From: Deltaproteobacteria bacterium IMCC39524
GTDB taxonomy: Bacteria; Desulfobacterota; Desulfuromonadia; Desulfuromonadales; BM103
DNA length: 64,000 bases
Assembly (NCBI GenBank): GCA_029667085.1
Contig: JARUHJ010000001.1
Span: forward strand, 124,001 to 188,000
Direction: 5' to 3'
The translations under genes were made by a program, and so were the position numbers. This document shows, one piece after another, positions 1 through 9,217 of the stretch. The first letter of the stretch is position 1; each line of letters starts with the position of its first letter. Under the pieces are notes generated by a model. The model saw only the letters and a program-made list of their open reading frames with translations. It was not told the DNA's origin and did no database searches.

Positions 1-3000
1 TATGAGAGTGAACATAGAACCGAAACCATCAAACCTGAAACCGTATCTATTCCGTCTCTTGATGTCTCGTTATTCTCTGTTAAACCAGGCGAACAAGTCC
101 ATTTGGTGGGTTCTGGGAGCACAACCTCACAAGAACATAATGTTGAATATCGTTTTGACTACGGAGATGGGACTCAATCCGCTTGGGGGGCCGCAGAAAT
201 TGATCATTCTTGGCCAACAAATGGCCATTTCCCTGTAAAAGTTCAAGCCCGGTGTCAGGTTCATACTCATAGAGAATCTTCTTGGTCTAATGCCATTTAC
301 ATCCTTGTTGATAATAGTGGCCCAGAGATAACAAACGTTATCATCAACGACGATGAAGCTGCTACGGCATCCTCAAATGTTCAATTAACTCTAACTTGCA
401 GTGATGACGGTTTTGCAAGTTGCTCAGAAATGCAATTGAGCAATGACAATACTAATTGGTCTGCAGCAGAACCCTATTCAGCAATTAAAGAGTGGACACT
501 TTCTTCAGGAGACGGGACAAAAACTGTTTTTGTAAAGTTTGCAGATGGCAATGGCAACTGGAGTGTGGCCGCCACAGACACAATTGATCTTGACACAACA
601 ATTCCAACCGGGTCGATTGTCATTGATGGTGATGCAGCATATGCTACGAGTTCCTCTGTTACATTGTCGTTGAGCTGTACAGACAGTGGCAGTGGTTGCG
701 CTGAAATGCAGTTTAGTAATGACAATACGACTTGGACGACCCCAGAGCCGTATGTAGCATCTAAACCATGGACTTTGACCAGCGAAGGGGAACAAGTTGT
801 TTACGTTCAATTTAAGGACAGTTTAGAAAATTGGACTATTGCCTACAGTGACTCCATATTTGTGGATACGATTCCTCCTGATGTTACCGCCAGTCCTGGT
901 AGTGGTATCCACCTTGTCAAGCAATGGGTAAGTCTGTCTGCAAGTGAAGGCAGCACGATTTATTACACCTTGGATGGGGTTGATCCAACAACGTCCTCAT
1001 CAATTTACACCCAGCCCTTACTCCTCGAGGGCAGCACTGTTCTAAAGTATTATGTTGTTGATTTAGCAGGGCTCCAAAGCCCTATTAAAACAGACATGTA
1101 TGAATTTAATCATGTCCCTGTTTGGTCAGATCTCTCTGGTAGCTATTCTGATGATTTTGTGTATGGGGTAGTGCAGGATAGTGAAGGCAACCTTTTTGTT
1201 GCAGGTTACACAAGCGGTAGTGTTGAAGGCCAACAAAACCTTGGCGGGAAAGACATTCTCTTAGTCAAGTACGATCCGTTTGGAGAAAGACTTTGGACTA
1301 AGCAGTATGGCTCCAATAAAAACGATGTAGCCAATGATATTGCCTTGGATGCAAACGGAGACATTATTCTCGTCGGTACGACTTCAGGTGATATTAATTC
1401 GCAGGTTAATTCAGGAGGAGGATATTATGGATCTGATGGCTTTGTAATGAAGTTAGATCCAGAAGGAAGCCTTCGTTGGTCTGATTTAATAGGAACTGTT
1501 GAAGATGAAGATGTCGTTGGCGTTTCCTTAGATTCTGTAGGGAAAATTTTTGTAGTTGGTCATACTTCGGGAGTTTTCCCGGGGGAAGTGAGCGCGGGCG
1601 GCGGAGATTATTTTATTGCTAACTATTCTGTAGATGGAACTCGACTTTGGTTGCATCAATACGGCACCGATAGAAGAGAAAATGCTTTCGATATAACTCT
1701 TGATAACAATAACGAGCCCATAGTGACAGGGTTTACTGATGGTGCTTTTAGTGGCTTTGTCAACGCAGGACGTGGAGATATTTATGTTGCTAAGCACACC
1801 AATTCTGGTGAGGTTGTGTGGAGAGACCAGTTGGGCGCATGGGGTTCAGAACTCCCTTTTGCGGTAAATGTAGACCATCAAAATCAAATATATGTCGCTG
1901 GAGTTGTTGGGCCAGGTCCTGAAGGTTTGGATGGCAATCCTTCTGGAGTTGGCTCAGATGCGTTTTTGATTAAATACGATCAAGAGGGTTTGCGTCTTTG
2001 GACTAAGCAGTATGACACCGGCGCTAGTGATACAGGGCGAGATCTTTATATAGATGGAAACGATGATATTTACCTACTTGGTTACACTACCGGTAAATTT
2101 GACGGTCAAGTCAGTACTGGATTAGACATATTTTTACATAAAATCAAAGCAAACGGAGAGATCGATTGGACCGGGCAACTAGGCTCTGGAGGTGAGTATC
2201 CATACAGCCTTTTGATGAATACTTACGGTGAAATAATCATTGCTGGCAGCTCCAAAGCTTATTCTTTTGATGGTTCGATTAATCAGGGGAATTATGACTA
2301 TTTCATTGTATCGTTGGCACAAGACAAAATGAAAAACTTTTGGTCAAAACATATCAATGGCACTCCAGAAAATGACGACGGTCAAGCGGTTGCAAAATCT
2401 AACGATGGAAGTATTTTGATTGCTGGCAATACTAACGGAGATTTTACAGGTGTTGGGAGTTCGCTTGGTGGAACTGATGCATTTTTAGTTAAAGTAGACA
2501 TTGGCACAAGGAGTAACCATTGGTCTGTCCAGATTGGGTCTGATCAAGATGATAGTGCTGAAGGTGTTGCAGTTGATGAAGCTGGAAATAGCTATGTTGT
2601 TGGATCAACCACCGGGAGTGTGAGTGGGGATGCAAATCTTGGATTAAATGATGTCTATTTAATGAAGCTTGATTCCACTGGCGGGGTTGTATGGACACGT
2701 CAAATTGGATGCTCACAAGCTGATATAGGCCGATCCGTTGCTGTAGACAGTTTTGGAAATGTCATTATAACAGGTTATTCTTATGGTGATTTCGATGGGA
2801 TTGTCTCAAATGGTAATTCAGATTTTTTCATTGCAAAATATGATTCGTCTGGAAATAAGTTGTGGTCTAAGTTGTTAGGGACAACATCCAACGATTTAGG
2901 CTTTGATGTTGTTTTAGATGATTTAGACAATATATACCTGACGGGAATCACAGATGGGCCATTAGATGGCAATACGCCTTTGGGAATGACGGATGTTTTT

Positions 3001-6000
3001 GTCACTAAATACGACCCTATAGGGAATTGGGTTTGGACTCAACAGGTAGGCAGCAATAGAAGAGAGCAAGCAAATTCTATTGCTTACGATGGTGTTGGAC
3101 AAAGTGTGTATGTGGTTGGACTAGCAATGCGTTCAAGTTTTGATGGCAACATTTCACACGGAGGTAATGACGGATTTATTGTTAAGTTTGATTTGAACGG
3201 TAACAAGTTATGGTCTCAACAAATTGGAACACCTGCTTCAGAAGATACTCACGATATTGCTATAGACAGTGAAGGTAACCCAATTATTACAGGATATGCT
3301 TCTGGGGTCGGAGGAAGAGATATTTATTTGCAAAAGTTTGATGCAAGCGGGGCTAATCTTTGGTACCAGAAAATAGGTTCTCCGGGGTTTGATGAGTCGC
3401 CTGCAATGATTCACGAAGGAGGAAGTCTTTTTCTTGTGGGAACAGTGGCTGATAATTTGTATGGAGATTTTAATCAGGGTTTAAATGATGTTTTTCTTGC
3501 TCGTGTGACGCCACCAAGCTCTGGAACAATTTTAATAAATGATGGCGCTACGTATGTCAATGATCTGAACATTCAATTAGCTTTAACATGTAATGATTGT
3601 ACTGAAATGGCCTTTTCTGAAGATGGTGTTGCTTACAGCCCATCGGAGTTGTTTAGCTTAACACGGGACTGGACTTTAGAGTCAGGTGACGGACTAAAGA
3701 CTCTATATGTTAAGTTTAGTAACAGTAATGGAGGATGGAGTGAACCTATAGGCACTCAAGTCTATTTAGATACTGTGGCGCCGACATCAATAAGTTCTCC
3801 AATTGGTGCAGTATACAGTGAGCCATTAAATATTAGGTTAAAAACACAAAGGTATGCTGCACAAATTTATTACACCCTTGATGGAAGTACCCCCACATCA
3901 TCATCTGAATTATTTGACCTTTATTCTGATATTTATATTACATCCTCAACAACTGTGAAATTTTTTGCGGTTGATTCCGTAGGAAATCAAGAACCCGTCA
4001 ATATAGAAGAATATATTATTGATTCAGCAATGCCTACCGGGACAGTTGTAGTCAATTCATCAAATAGCCTGACTAATTCCTACGATGTTCAATTGAGTTT
4101 GAATGCATCTGACGACAATTCAGTCGTATCAATGCAGTTCAGTAATGATGGCCTCGAATGGTCGACTGAAGAGGGCTACGCATCTACAAAAGATTGGTCG
4201 TTAGGCTTTGGCGATGGCACGAAAACGGTCTATGCACGTTTCAAGGATGTTGCAGGCAATTGGTCATCCTCTGTGTCCGATACTATTGAACTCGATACAT
4301 TGCAACCCAATGGGGACGTCGTTATTAACAATGACGACGATGCAACGAGTCAAACGACAGTTGCTCTTGCTTTGTCAGCGGCAGATAACAATAGCGTCAT
4401 CCAAATGAAGTTTAGCAATAATGGGGTTGATTGGTCTGTGCCTGAGCCCTATGCTTTAACAAAAGATTGGACAATTGAAGGCGCTGATGGTGTTAAAACG
4501 GTATATGTTCAGTTTGAAGATGGTGCGGGGAATTGGTCCTCCTCAGTTGTTGATTCAATTGAACTCAAAACGGGTGCACCTGTAACCATCGTGAGTCCGG
4601 AGGCTGGAAGCTACTTGCTCAGGCAGTGGGTGGCCCTCGAAACTGAACCAGGTGCTACAATCTACTACACCCTGGATGGCTCGACACCTGATCAGGCTTC
4701 TCCTCAATATTCAGCCCCCATTCTTATTGATGAGACAAAAACACTGAAATATTTTGCTATCTCTTCTGTTGGAGTCGCTGAGTCCATTCAGATTTCCAGT
4801 TATGTCATTGACCCCTTTGCTGGATGGACAAAACAGTTTGGATCCGATTCAGAAGACACCATTGAAGCCACCGCATATGGGTTGAACGGTGATGTCTATG
4901 CTGTAGGTGTGTCCACTGGCTCAGTTCATGGGCAATCCAACACCGGTGGCAGAGACGTCCTGCTGGTGAAGTACAACTCTGCTGGATTGGCCCAGTGGAC
5001 TAGACAGGTTGGTGGGACAACAGATGAGTATGCTTGGGAGATTGCAGTTGATGAAGATGGGAATCCTGTTGTTGCCGCTGAAACTTTGGGGGCTATAGGT
5101 GGTGCGTCAAGTGCTGGCGGGAATGATTGTTTCTTGGTTAAATACGATACAGGCGGCAACTTGATTTGGACACAACAGGTTGGTTCCTCAAACCATGATT
5201 TCATTGCTGGGTTAGCTATTGATCCAACAGGTCAGGTCTACTTAGCCGGAGTCACAGACGGAAGCTTTGACAGCAATCCAGTCATTGGTGGCCAGGATTA
5301 TTTCCTGGTGAAGTTTGATTCTGATGGTAATCAACTTTGGGCAAAGCAATATGGTTCTGTTCAAGATGATGTTGCAACAGATTTAAAGATTACATCGGCA
5401 GGGGAGTTATTGCTGTCAGGTTTCACTGACGGGACATTATCAGGTGAATCCTCTTCTGGTGGTGTAGATAGTTTCCTCATCAAATATAACGGCGATGGGC
5501 AATTAATCTGGAATCAACAGTTTGGGACCTCCGGCAACGATACGGCCAATGCTTTAGCTGCGATACAAGGTTCTATAGCTGTTGCAGGAACGACCAGAGG
5601 AGCTTTCAGTGGCTTTAGCAACTCCGGTGGAATGGATGCCTATGTTCTGCTTTTTGATCCTCTCGGCAACGCTCAGTGGGTATATCAGAGTGGCTCTGGC
5701 ACCAATGATGTTATCTCAGATGTCTCGATGGATAGCGGTGGAAATGTTTATTTTGTTGGCAGTACCAGTGGAGAAGTGAGTGGGTATGTCAATGCCGGTG
5801 GAGAAGATGTTCTCATTGGAAAACTGGATTCCTCCGGTTCAGAAAAATGGTTGAAGCTGGCCGGTTCGTCAGAAAACGATTACGGCGCCAGCATTGTGAG
5901 CGATGAGCTTGGAAAACTTGTGCTAGGTGGGGCCTCCGGTGGTGGCATCGATGGACATTCGTCTTTAGGTGGTTTAGACGCTTATCTCGTAAGTGTCCCC

Positions 6001-7602
6001 CGAGACACATATGTTATTTCAGTTTCATCGTCGTCTGGAGGAAGTGTTTCATTACCAGGAGCCCAAGTTTACAATCAAGGAGATACTCCGAACTTTGTTT
6101 TCATCCCAGACGTTTCATACGGTGTGGTAGATGTCAAAGTTGATGGAATGTCTCAGGGTGTGTCGAATAGCCATACCTTTAGCGCACTTGGTTCCGACCA
6201 CACGTTGTATGTTGAGTTCGCAGATGTCAACGATGCTCCAGAAATCACTTCGACGGCTAAAACTCTTGCAGCTGTCAATGCAACTTATAGTTATTCTGTA
6301 GTTGCTTCAGACCTCGATACGGGGGATACATTGACCTTGAGTGCCACAACTCTGCCGGCGTGGTTAACTTTTGATGTGGGGACCGGTCTTCTCTCCGGGG
6401 TGCCGTCAGTTGAGGATGTTGGCAATCACAGTGTCACTCTTCAGGTGAGTGATGATAATTTAAACGGCACCCAGGATTTTGTCATCAATGTTCTCTCAAA
6501 CAATAGTGCTCCTCTAGCGTCTAGTGACGTTTACGACGTCGACCTTGGGCAATCTATTGCTGTAGGTGCTCCAGGAGTTTTAAATAATGACATTGATGCC
6601 GATGAACATACTATGAGCGCTGTTCTAGCCAGCGGCCCCGCTTATGCTAGTAGCTTTACCTTGAATGCCGATGGCAGTTTCAGCTATCAACATGATGGTT
6701 CGCTTTCGGGGAATGATAGTTTCAGTTACAAGTCATATGATGAAATGGCATTGTCAAACGCAGCCAATGTTGTTTTGAGGTTGCATACAATGTCGGAAGC
6801 GGATCGGGAAATCTCTGTTTCACCTGATCGATACTTGTTCGGTGAGGAGACATTGAACGATTGCAACAACAGTCGCCCGGTTAGCTTTATCGTGAAAAAT
6901 TCCGGCCCACCTGAGCGGACGCTGGGCAGCCTAGCATTGGCTGGCTACGATTCCACTGAATACGCCATTGTTAATGATAACTGCTCTGGTCAGACGTTGG
7001 TTGAGGATGGCACCTGTACGGTAGATGTAAAGTTCTGCCCAAGTTCGGTCGGATCCAAGTCAGCAATCCTTGAGATCCCGTCCGATGATCCTGAGACCCC
7101 TGTGCTTGTGGCCTCCCTGTATAACCATGAAGATATTGGTGAAGAAGCAGCGAGGCGGATGCCTCCTGTGCTCGAAACCCTGAGTATCCCGGCCCAGATG
7201 ACCGGTGGTACACCTTACACCCTGACCTGGTCGATGCTCGGTTACGATCCGAACTATTATGTCTACATTGCTTTCTTTGATTGCAGCGGCCTAGCGGCCG
7301 GGACCTGTGGTGACAGCTATGGCAGCATGTTTGAAGCTTCCAGCCGTCTGTCGCCTGTCAGTGTCGAGCCGGGCGACTGGATTTACGATGGCGAGGCGTC
7401 GCAGCGTTTCAACTTCAACTATGAGTTTACGCCACCAGCGGTGAGTAGTAATAAGGATATCGTGATTCGCTTTTATCGTATGAGCCAGAGTGATCTCGAT
7501 GCAGGGCGAAGGAGTCTTTCCCTACTGATCCCAGGAAACCTGCCAGATGCCAACTATTACGATGATGAGGGCCGCCGCTTGCAGGCCCAGATCGTGCCAT
7601 AA
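1..7602 (+). CDS. Giant secreted multidomain protein (Ig-like, chitobiase-C-like, SBBP beta-propeller), 5' partial
   Basis: The frame is open from base 1, so the N-terminus lies off the window; the TTG at 103 is only an internal codon. About 2533 residues are visible. In order: a PKD-like segment (FDYGDG near residue 52); two Ig-like repeats with SNDxTxW cores (about 110-290); a chitobiase/hexosaminidase C-terminal-like module (YYTLDG, about 290-370); a long block of SBBP-type propeller repeats of about 50-55 residues (about 376-1173); more Ig-like and YYTLDG modules (about 1175-1605); a second SBBP block (about 1606-2000); a beta-rich module; a He_PIG/cadherin-like domain starting VNDAPEITST; a VCBS/cadherin-like domain; and a choice-of-anchor-D-type domain (about 2270-2375). 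The last 150 residues match the end of the next gene's protein. No catalytic motif is visible. I infer a surface adhesin or matrix protein heading an operon. Confidence 0.85.
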   Translation, partial: YESEHRTETIKPETVSIPSLDVSLFSVKPGEQVHLVGSGSTTSQEHNVEYRFDYGDGTQSAWGAAEIDHSWPTNGHFPVKVQARCQVHTHRESSWSNAIYILVDNSGPEITNVIINDDEAATASSNVQLTLTCSDDGFASCSEMQLSNDNTNWSAAEPYSAIKEWTLSSGDGTKTVFVKFADGNGNWSVAATDTIDLDTTIPTGSIVIDGDAAYATSSSVTLSLSCTDSGSGCAEMQFSNDNTTWTTPEPYVASKPWTLTSEGEQVVYVQFKDSLENWTIAYSDSIFVDTIPPDVTASPGSGIHLVKQWVSLSASEGSTIYYTLDGVDPTTSSSIYTQPLLLEGSTVLKYYVVDLAGLQSPIKTDMYEFNHVPVWSDLSGSYSDDFVYGVVQDSEGNLFVAGYTSGSVEGQQNLGGKDILLVKYDPFGERLWTKQYGSNKNDVANDIALDANGDIILVGTTSGDINSQVNSGGGYYGSDGFVMKLDPEGSLRWSDLIGTVEDEDVVGVSLDSVGKIFVVGHTSGVFPGEVSAGGGDYFIANYSVDGTRLWLHQYGTDRRENAFDITLDNNNEPIVTGFTDGAFSGFVNAGRGDIYVAKHTNSGEVVWRDQLGAWGSELPFAVNVDHQNQIYVAGVVGPGPEGLDGNPSGVGSDAFLIKYDQEGLRLWTKQYDTGASDTGRDLYIDGNDDIYLLGYTTGKFDGQVSTGLDIFLHKIKANGEIDWTGQLGSGGEYPYSLLMNTYGEIIIAGSSKAYSFDGSINQGNYDYFIVSLAQDKMKNFWSKHINGTPENDDGQAVAKSNDGSILIAGNTNGDFTGVGSSLGGTDAFLVKVDIGTRSNHWSVQIGSDQDDSAEGVAVDEAGNSYVVGSTTGSVSGDANLGLNDVYLMKLDSTGGVVWTRQIGCSQADIGRSVAVDSFGNVIITGYSYGDFDGIVSNGNSDFFIAKYDSSGNKLWSKLLGTTSNDLGFDVVLDDLDNIYLTGITDGPLDGNTPLGMTDVFVTKYDPIGNWVWTQQVGSNRREQANSIAYDGVGQSVYVVGLAMRSSFDGNISHGGNDGFIVKFDLNGNKLWSQQIGTPASEDTHDIAIDSEGNPIITGYASGVGGRDIYLQKFDASGANLWYQKIGSPGFDESPAMIHEGGSLFLVGTVADNLYGDFNQGLNDVFLARVTPPSSGTILINDGATYVNDLNIQLALTCNDCTEMAFSEDGVAYSPSELFSLTRDWTLESGDGLKTLYVKFSNSNGGWSEPIGTQVYLDTVAPTSISSPIGAVYSEPLNIRLKTQRYAAQIYYTLDGSTPTSSSELFDLYSDIYITSSTTVKFFAVDSVGNQEPVNIEEYIIDSAMPTGTVVVNSSNSLTNSYDVQLSLNASDDNSVVSMQFSNDGLEWSTEEGYASTKDWSLGFGDGTKTVYARFKDVAGNWSSSVSDTIELDTLQPNGDVVINNDDDATSQTTVALALSAADNNSVIQMKFSNNGVDWSVPEPYALTKDWTIEGADGVKTVYVQFEDGAGNWSSSVVDSIELKTGAPVTIVSPEAGSYLLRQWVALETEPGATIYYTLDGSTPDQASPQYSAPILIDETKTLKYFAISSVGVAESIQISSYVIDPFAGWTKQFGSDSEDTIEATAYGLNGDVYAVGVSTGSVHGQSNTGGRDVLLVKYNSAGLAQWTRQVGGTTDEYAWEIAVDEDGNPVVAAETLGAIGGASSAGGNDCFLVKYDTGGNLIWTQQVGSSNHDFIAGLAIDPTGQVYLAGVTDGSFDSNPVIGGQDYFLVKFDSDGNQLWAKQYGSVQDDVATDLKITSAGELLLSGFTDGTLSGESSSGGVDSFLIKYNGDGQLIWNQQFGTSGNDTANALAAIQGSIAVAGTTRGAFSGFSNSGGMDAYVLLFDPLGNAQWVYQSGSGTNDVISDVSMDSGGNVYFVGSTSGEVSGYVNAGGEDVLIGKLDSSGSEKWLKLAGSSENDYGASIVSDELGKLVLGGASGGGIDGHSSLGGLDAYLVSVPRDTYVISVSSSSGGSVSLPGAQVYNQGDTPNFVFIPDVSYGVVDVKVDGMSQGVSNSHTFSALGSDHTLYVEFADVNDAPEITSTAKTLAAVNATYSYSVVASDLDTGDTLTLSATTLPAWLTFDVGTGLLSGVPSVEDVGNHSVTLQVSDDNLNGTQDFVINVLSNNSAPLASSDVYDVDLGQSIAVGAPGVLNNDIDADEHTMSAVLASGPAYASSFTLNADGSFSYQHDGSLSGNDSFSYKSYDEMALSNAANVVLRLHTMSEADREISVSPDRYLFGEETLNDCNNSRPVSFIVKNSGPPERTLGSLALAGYDSTEYAIVNDNCSGQTLVEDGTCTVDVKFCPSSVGSKSAILEIPSDDPETPVLVASLYNHEDIGEEAARRMPPVLETLSIPAQMTGGTPYTLTWSMLGYDPNYYVYIAFFDCSGLAAGTCGDSYGSMFEASSRLSPVSVEPGDWIYDGEASQRFNFNYEFTPPAVSSNKDIVIRFYRMSQSDLDAGRRSLSLLIPGNLPDANYYDDEGRRLQAQIVP

Positions 7603-7613
7603 GGAGGGATGTC

Positions 7614-8510
7614 ATGGTTTGCTTACTTGTCAAGATCCTCATTTGTTCTGTTATCCTGGCCCCTTCTCTGGTTTTTGCAGTTGATTCGGCTCAGGATGCC
7701 GATTTAACCATCAATCCTATAGTGATCCAGTACAAGCAACTCCAGTTGAGTACCACCTCGGCAGCATCGACGTTTACGATTACTAACATGGGCGTCTCAG
7801 ACCGGACTGTGAGTACTGTGAGCCTGGCTGGAGTTGATGCCAACGAGTTCGTAATCGGCACGCATAGTTGTTCGGCGGCAACTCTGTCTTCAGGACAAAG
7901 TTGTGATGTACCGGTAAGCTTTGCCCCTAAAACCCGAGGAACCAAGAATGCCGAGTTGAGGATTAGCACGGATGACAGTGAAACGCCCGTATTGACCGCT
8001 TATGTAACCAATTACACTAGTGCTATCGTTGAGGCTCAGCGACGTTTGCCGCCAGTACTGGCGACCAACAGCCTGCCGGAGTCGATGCAGGCCAGCAATG
8101 AATACACTTTGTCTTGGACCTTGGAAGGTTACCACGACAGCTACTATTCATACGCAGTGTTGTTTGACTGCACGGGAGAGACGGATTGCGGTGCATTTTA
8201 TTCCGATGCGTCGAAGTTTGCCGAATCTGGACCTCTTTCACCAGCTTCAGTCACGCAAGGGAACTGGACCTATCATGGTGCAGCAACCAAGCTGCACACT
8301 TATGAATGGAACTTTACCGTGCCAGTGAATCGTGCTGACAGCAGCGCCTGGGATGTTGTCGGGACTGATATCGTACTGCGCATCTATCGTAAAAGCGACA
8401 TTGACAATGAGCGGGCTAGTAGCAGCGTGTCCTTATTAATCCCGGGGAATCAGTCGGACCGTTACTACGATACTGCAGGCCGGCGCCTGCTGAAGACGAT
8501 TGTCCCTTAA
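7614..8510 (+). CDS. Secreted choice-of-anchor-D-like protein sharing the giant protein's C-terminal domain
   Basis: 298 residues. An AGGAGG ribosome site overlaps the stop of the upstream gene, and the ATG follows about 6 bases later. Residues 1-22 form a signal peptide (hydrophobic core then VFAVDSA). Residues about 35-135 are a choice-of-anchor-D/ASPM-SPD2-Hydin-like beta domain with the typical 'CSAATLSSGQSC.V.V.F.P' pattern. Residues about 140-298 parallel the C-terminus of the upstream giant protein: both have RR.PPVL, YTL.W...GY, LSP.SV..G.W.Y.G, SLLIPGN and YYD..GRRL ending in IVP. The gap of 11 bases on each side indicates an operon. The function is not recognised. I infer an extracellular partner or a shortened paralogue of the giant protein. 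Confidence 0.8.
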   Translation: MVCLLVKILICSVILAPSLVFAVDSAQDADLTINPIVIQYKQLQLSTTSAASTFTITNMGVSDRTVSTVSLAGVDANEFVIGTHSCSAATLSSGQSCDVPVSFAPKTRGTKNAELRISTDDSETPVLTAYVTNYTSAIVEAQRRLPPVLATNSLPESMQASNEYTLSWTLEGYHDSYYSYAVLFDCTGETDCGAFYSDASKFAESGPLSPASVTQGNWTYHGAATKLHTYEWNFTVPVNRADSSAWDVVGTDIVLRIYRKSDIDNERASSSVSLLIPGNQSDRYYDTAGRRLLKTIVP

Positions 8511-8521
8511 GGAGAACGATT

Positions 8522-8920
8522 ATGTATATCCGTGCGAGTGTTGTTATCACCTTGGTGCTGGCTCTGCTTTGCGTAGCCTTGCCCGGTTTAGCCTCCAAGG
8601 GAGGTCAGAAGAGCCTGGGGAAGGTAAAACAATTACGTGCAGCTACTGTTGAGGATGGAATCCAGCTGTCTTGGCAGTCGGTCGATAAAAGTGATGGTTA
8701 TCGTATCTTCCATGTTCAGGGTAAAGAAGTTAGCGTCAATGTCGACTCTGTTGAAGTTGGAGAAGGCCAGACGAGTTACCTTTTTGTAACCGATAGCACA
8801 CAGACGTTTAGTTTTGCTGTGGCGGCTTTGAATGGGAGCGAAGTTGGTCCACTATCGCCACGAGTGACGGTGAAGGGTAATAATTCTACGGGGAATACCC
8901 GTAGTGATACTGGGATTTGA
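8522..8920 (+). CDS. Small secreted fibronectin type III-like protein
   Basis: 132 residues, with a clear AAGGAG site 8 bases before the ATG. The N-terminus is a signal peptide (hydrophobic residues 5-23, then PGLASKGG). The rest reads as one fibronectin type III fold: VKQLRAATVEDGIQLSWQ, then YRIF, then a C-terminal strand with FAVAALNGSEVGPLS, the usual FnIII end pattern. The Ser/Thr/Asn-rich tail (NNSTGNTRSDTG) is probably disordered. It starts 11 bases after the previous gene, so it belongs to the same operon. It probably acts outside the inner membrane as a binding module. No enzyme motif is visible. Confidence 0.75.
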   Translation: MYIRASVVITLVLALLCVALPGLASKGGQKSLGKVKQLRAATVEDGIQLSWQSVDKSDGYRIFHVQGKEVSVNVDSVEVGEGQTSYLFVTDSTQTFSFAVAALNGSEVGPLSPRVTVKGNNSTGNTRSDTGI

Positions 8921-8944
8921 TTTGAAGGAGTGGGAGTTGAAGTT

Positions 8945-9217
8945 ATGAAAAATAAGAAACTAGGATGTCACGAAAATGAGGTCCCTCAGGTTGTAAAACC
9001 TGATGAGCAGTTGGTTGACGAAGAGCGCCGCGCGGCGATGAAAAAATATGCAAAATATACCGTTGGTACCGCGGTTGGCGTCCTTCTTCTGATGTCACCT
9101 CAAACCTCGGCCGTTGCCGCCAGCGATGGTGGACCATTTGGCCCGAGCCAGTTCTTTTATCCCGATGGCACCCCTAAACAATTTAATCCCGATGGCACCC
9201 CAAAATTACCTTATTGA
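8945..9217 (+). CDS. Small peptide with RR-motif membrane segment and PDGTPK repeats (candidate modified peptide precursor)
   Basis: 90 residues. I chose the ATG at 8945 because GGGAG lies 8 bases upstream; the in-frame GTG at 8930 is less likely. The polar N-terminus (about 40 residues) ends in QLVDEERRAAMKK, then comes a hydrophobic segment (YTVGTAVGVLLLM) and a possible cleavage site (TSAVAAS). The remaining 26 residues hold two copies of F[YN]PDGTPK and end in LPY. The layout matches the second small protein at 46003: both have QLVD..RR....K, a hydrophobic stretch, A-S/A-A, and a short tail. Both are directly followed by a PqqD/HPr-kinase-like gene. I infer a precursor peptide that is modified and sent to or across the inner membrane; no modification can be proven from sequence. 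Confidence 0.7.
   Translation: MKNKKLGCHENEVPQVVKPDEQLVDEERRAAMKKYAKYTVGTAVGVLLLMSPQTSAVAASDGGPFGPSQFFYPDGTPKQFNPDGTPKLPY

Noticed and set aside
9114-9191. Upstream extension of the HprK-like gene
   Set aside because: It reads the peptide gene in another frame, giving repeated IPMAP residues that do not fit the kinase family.
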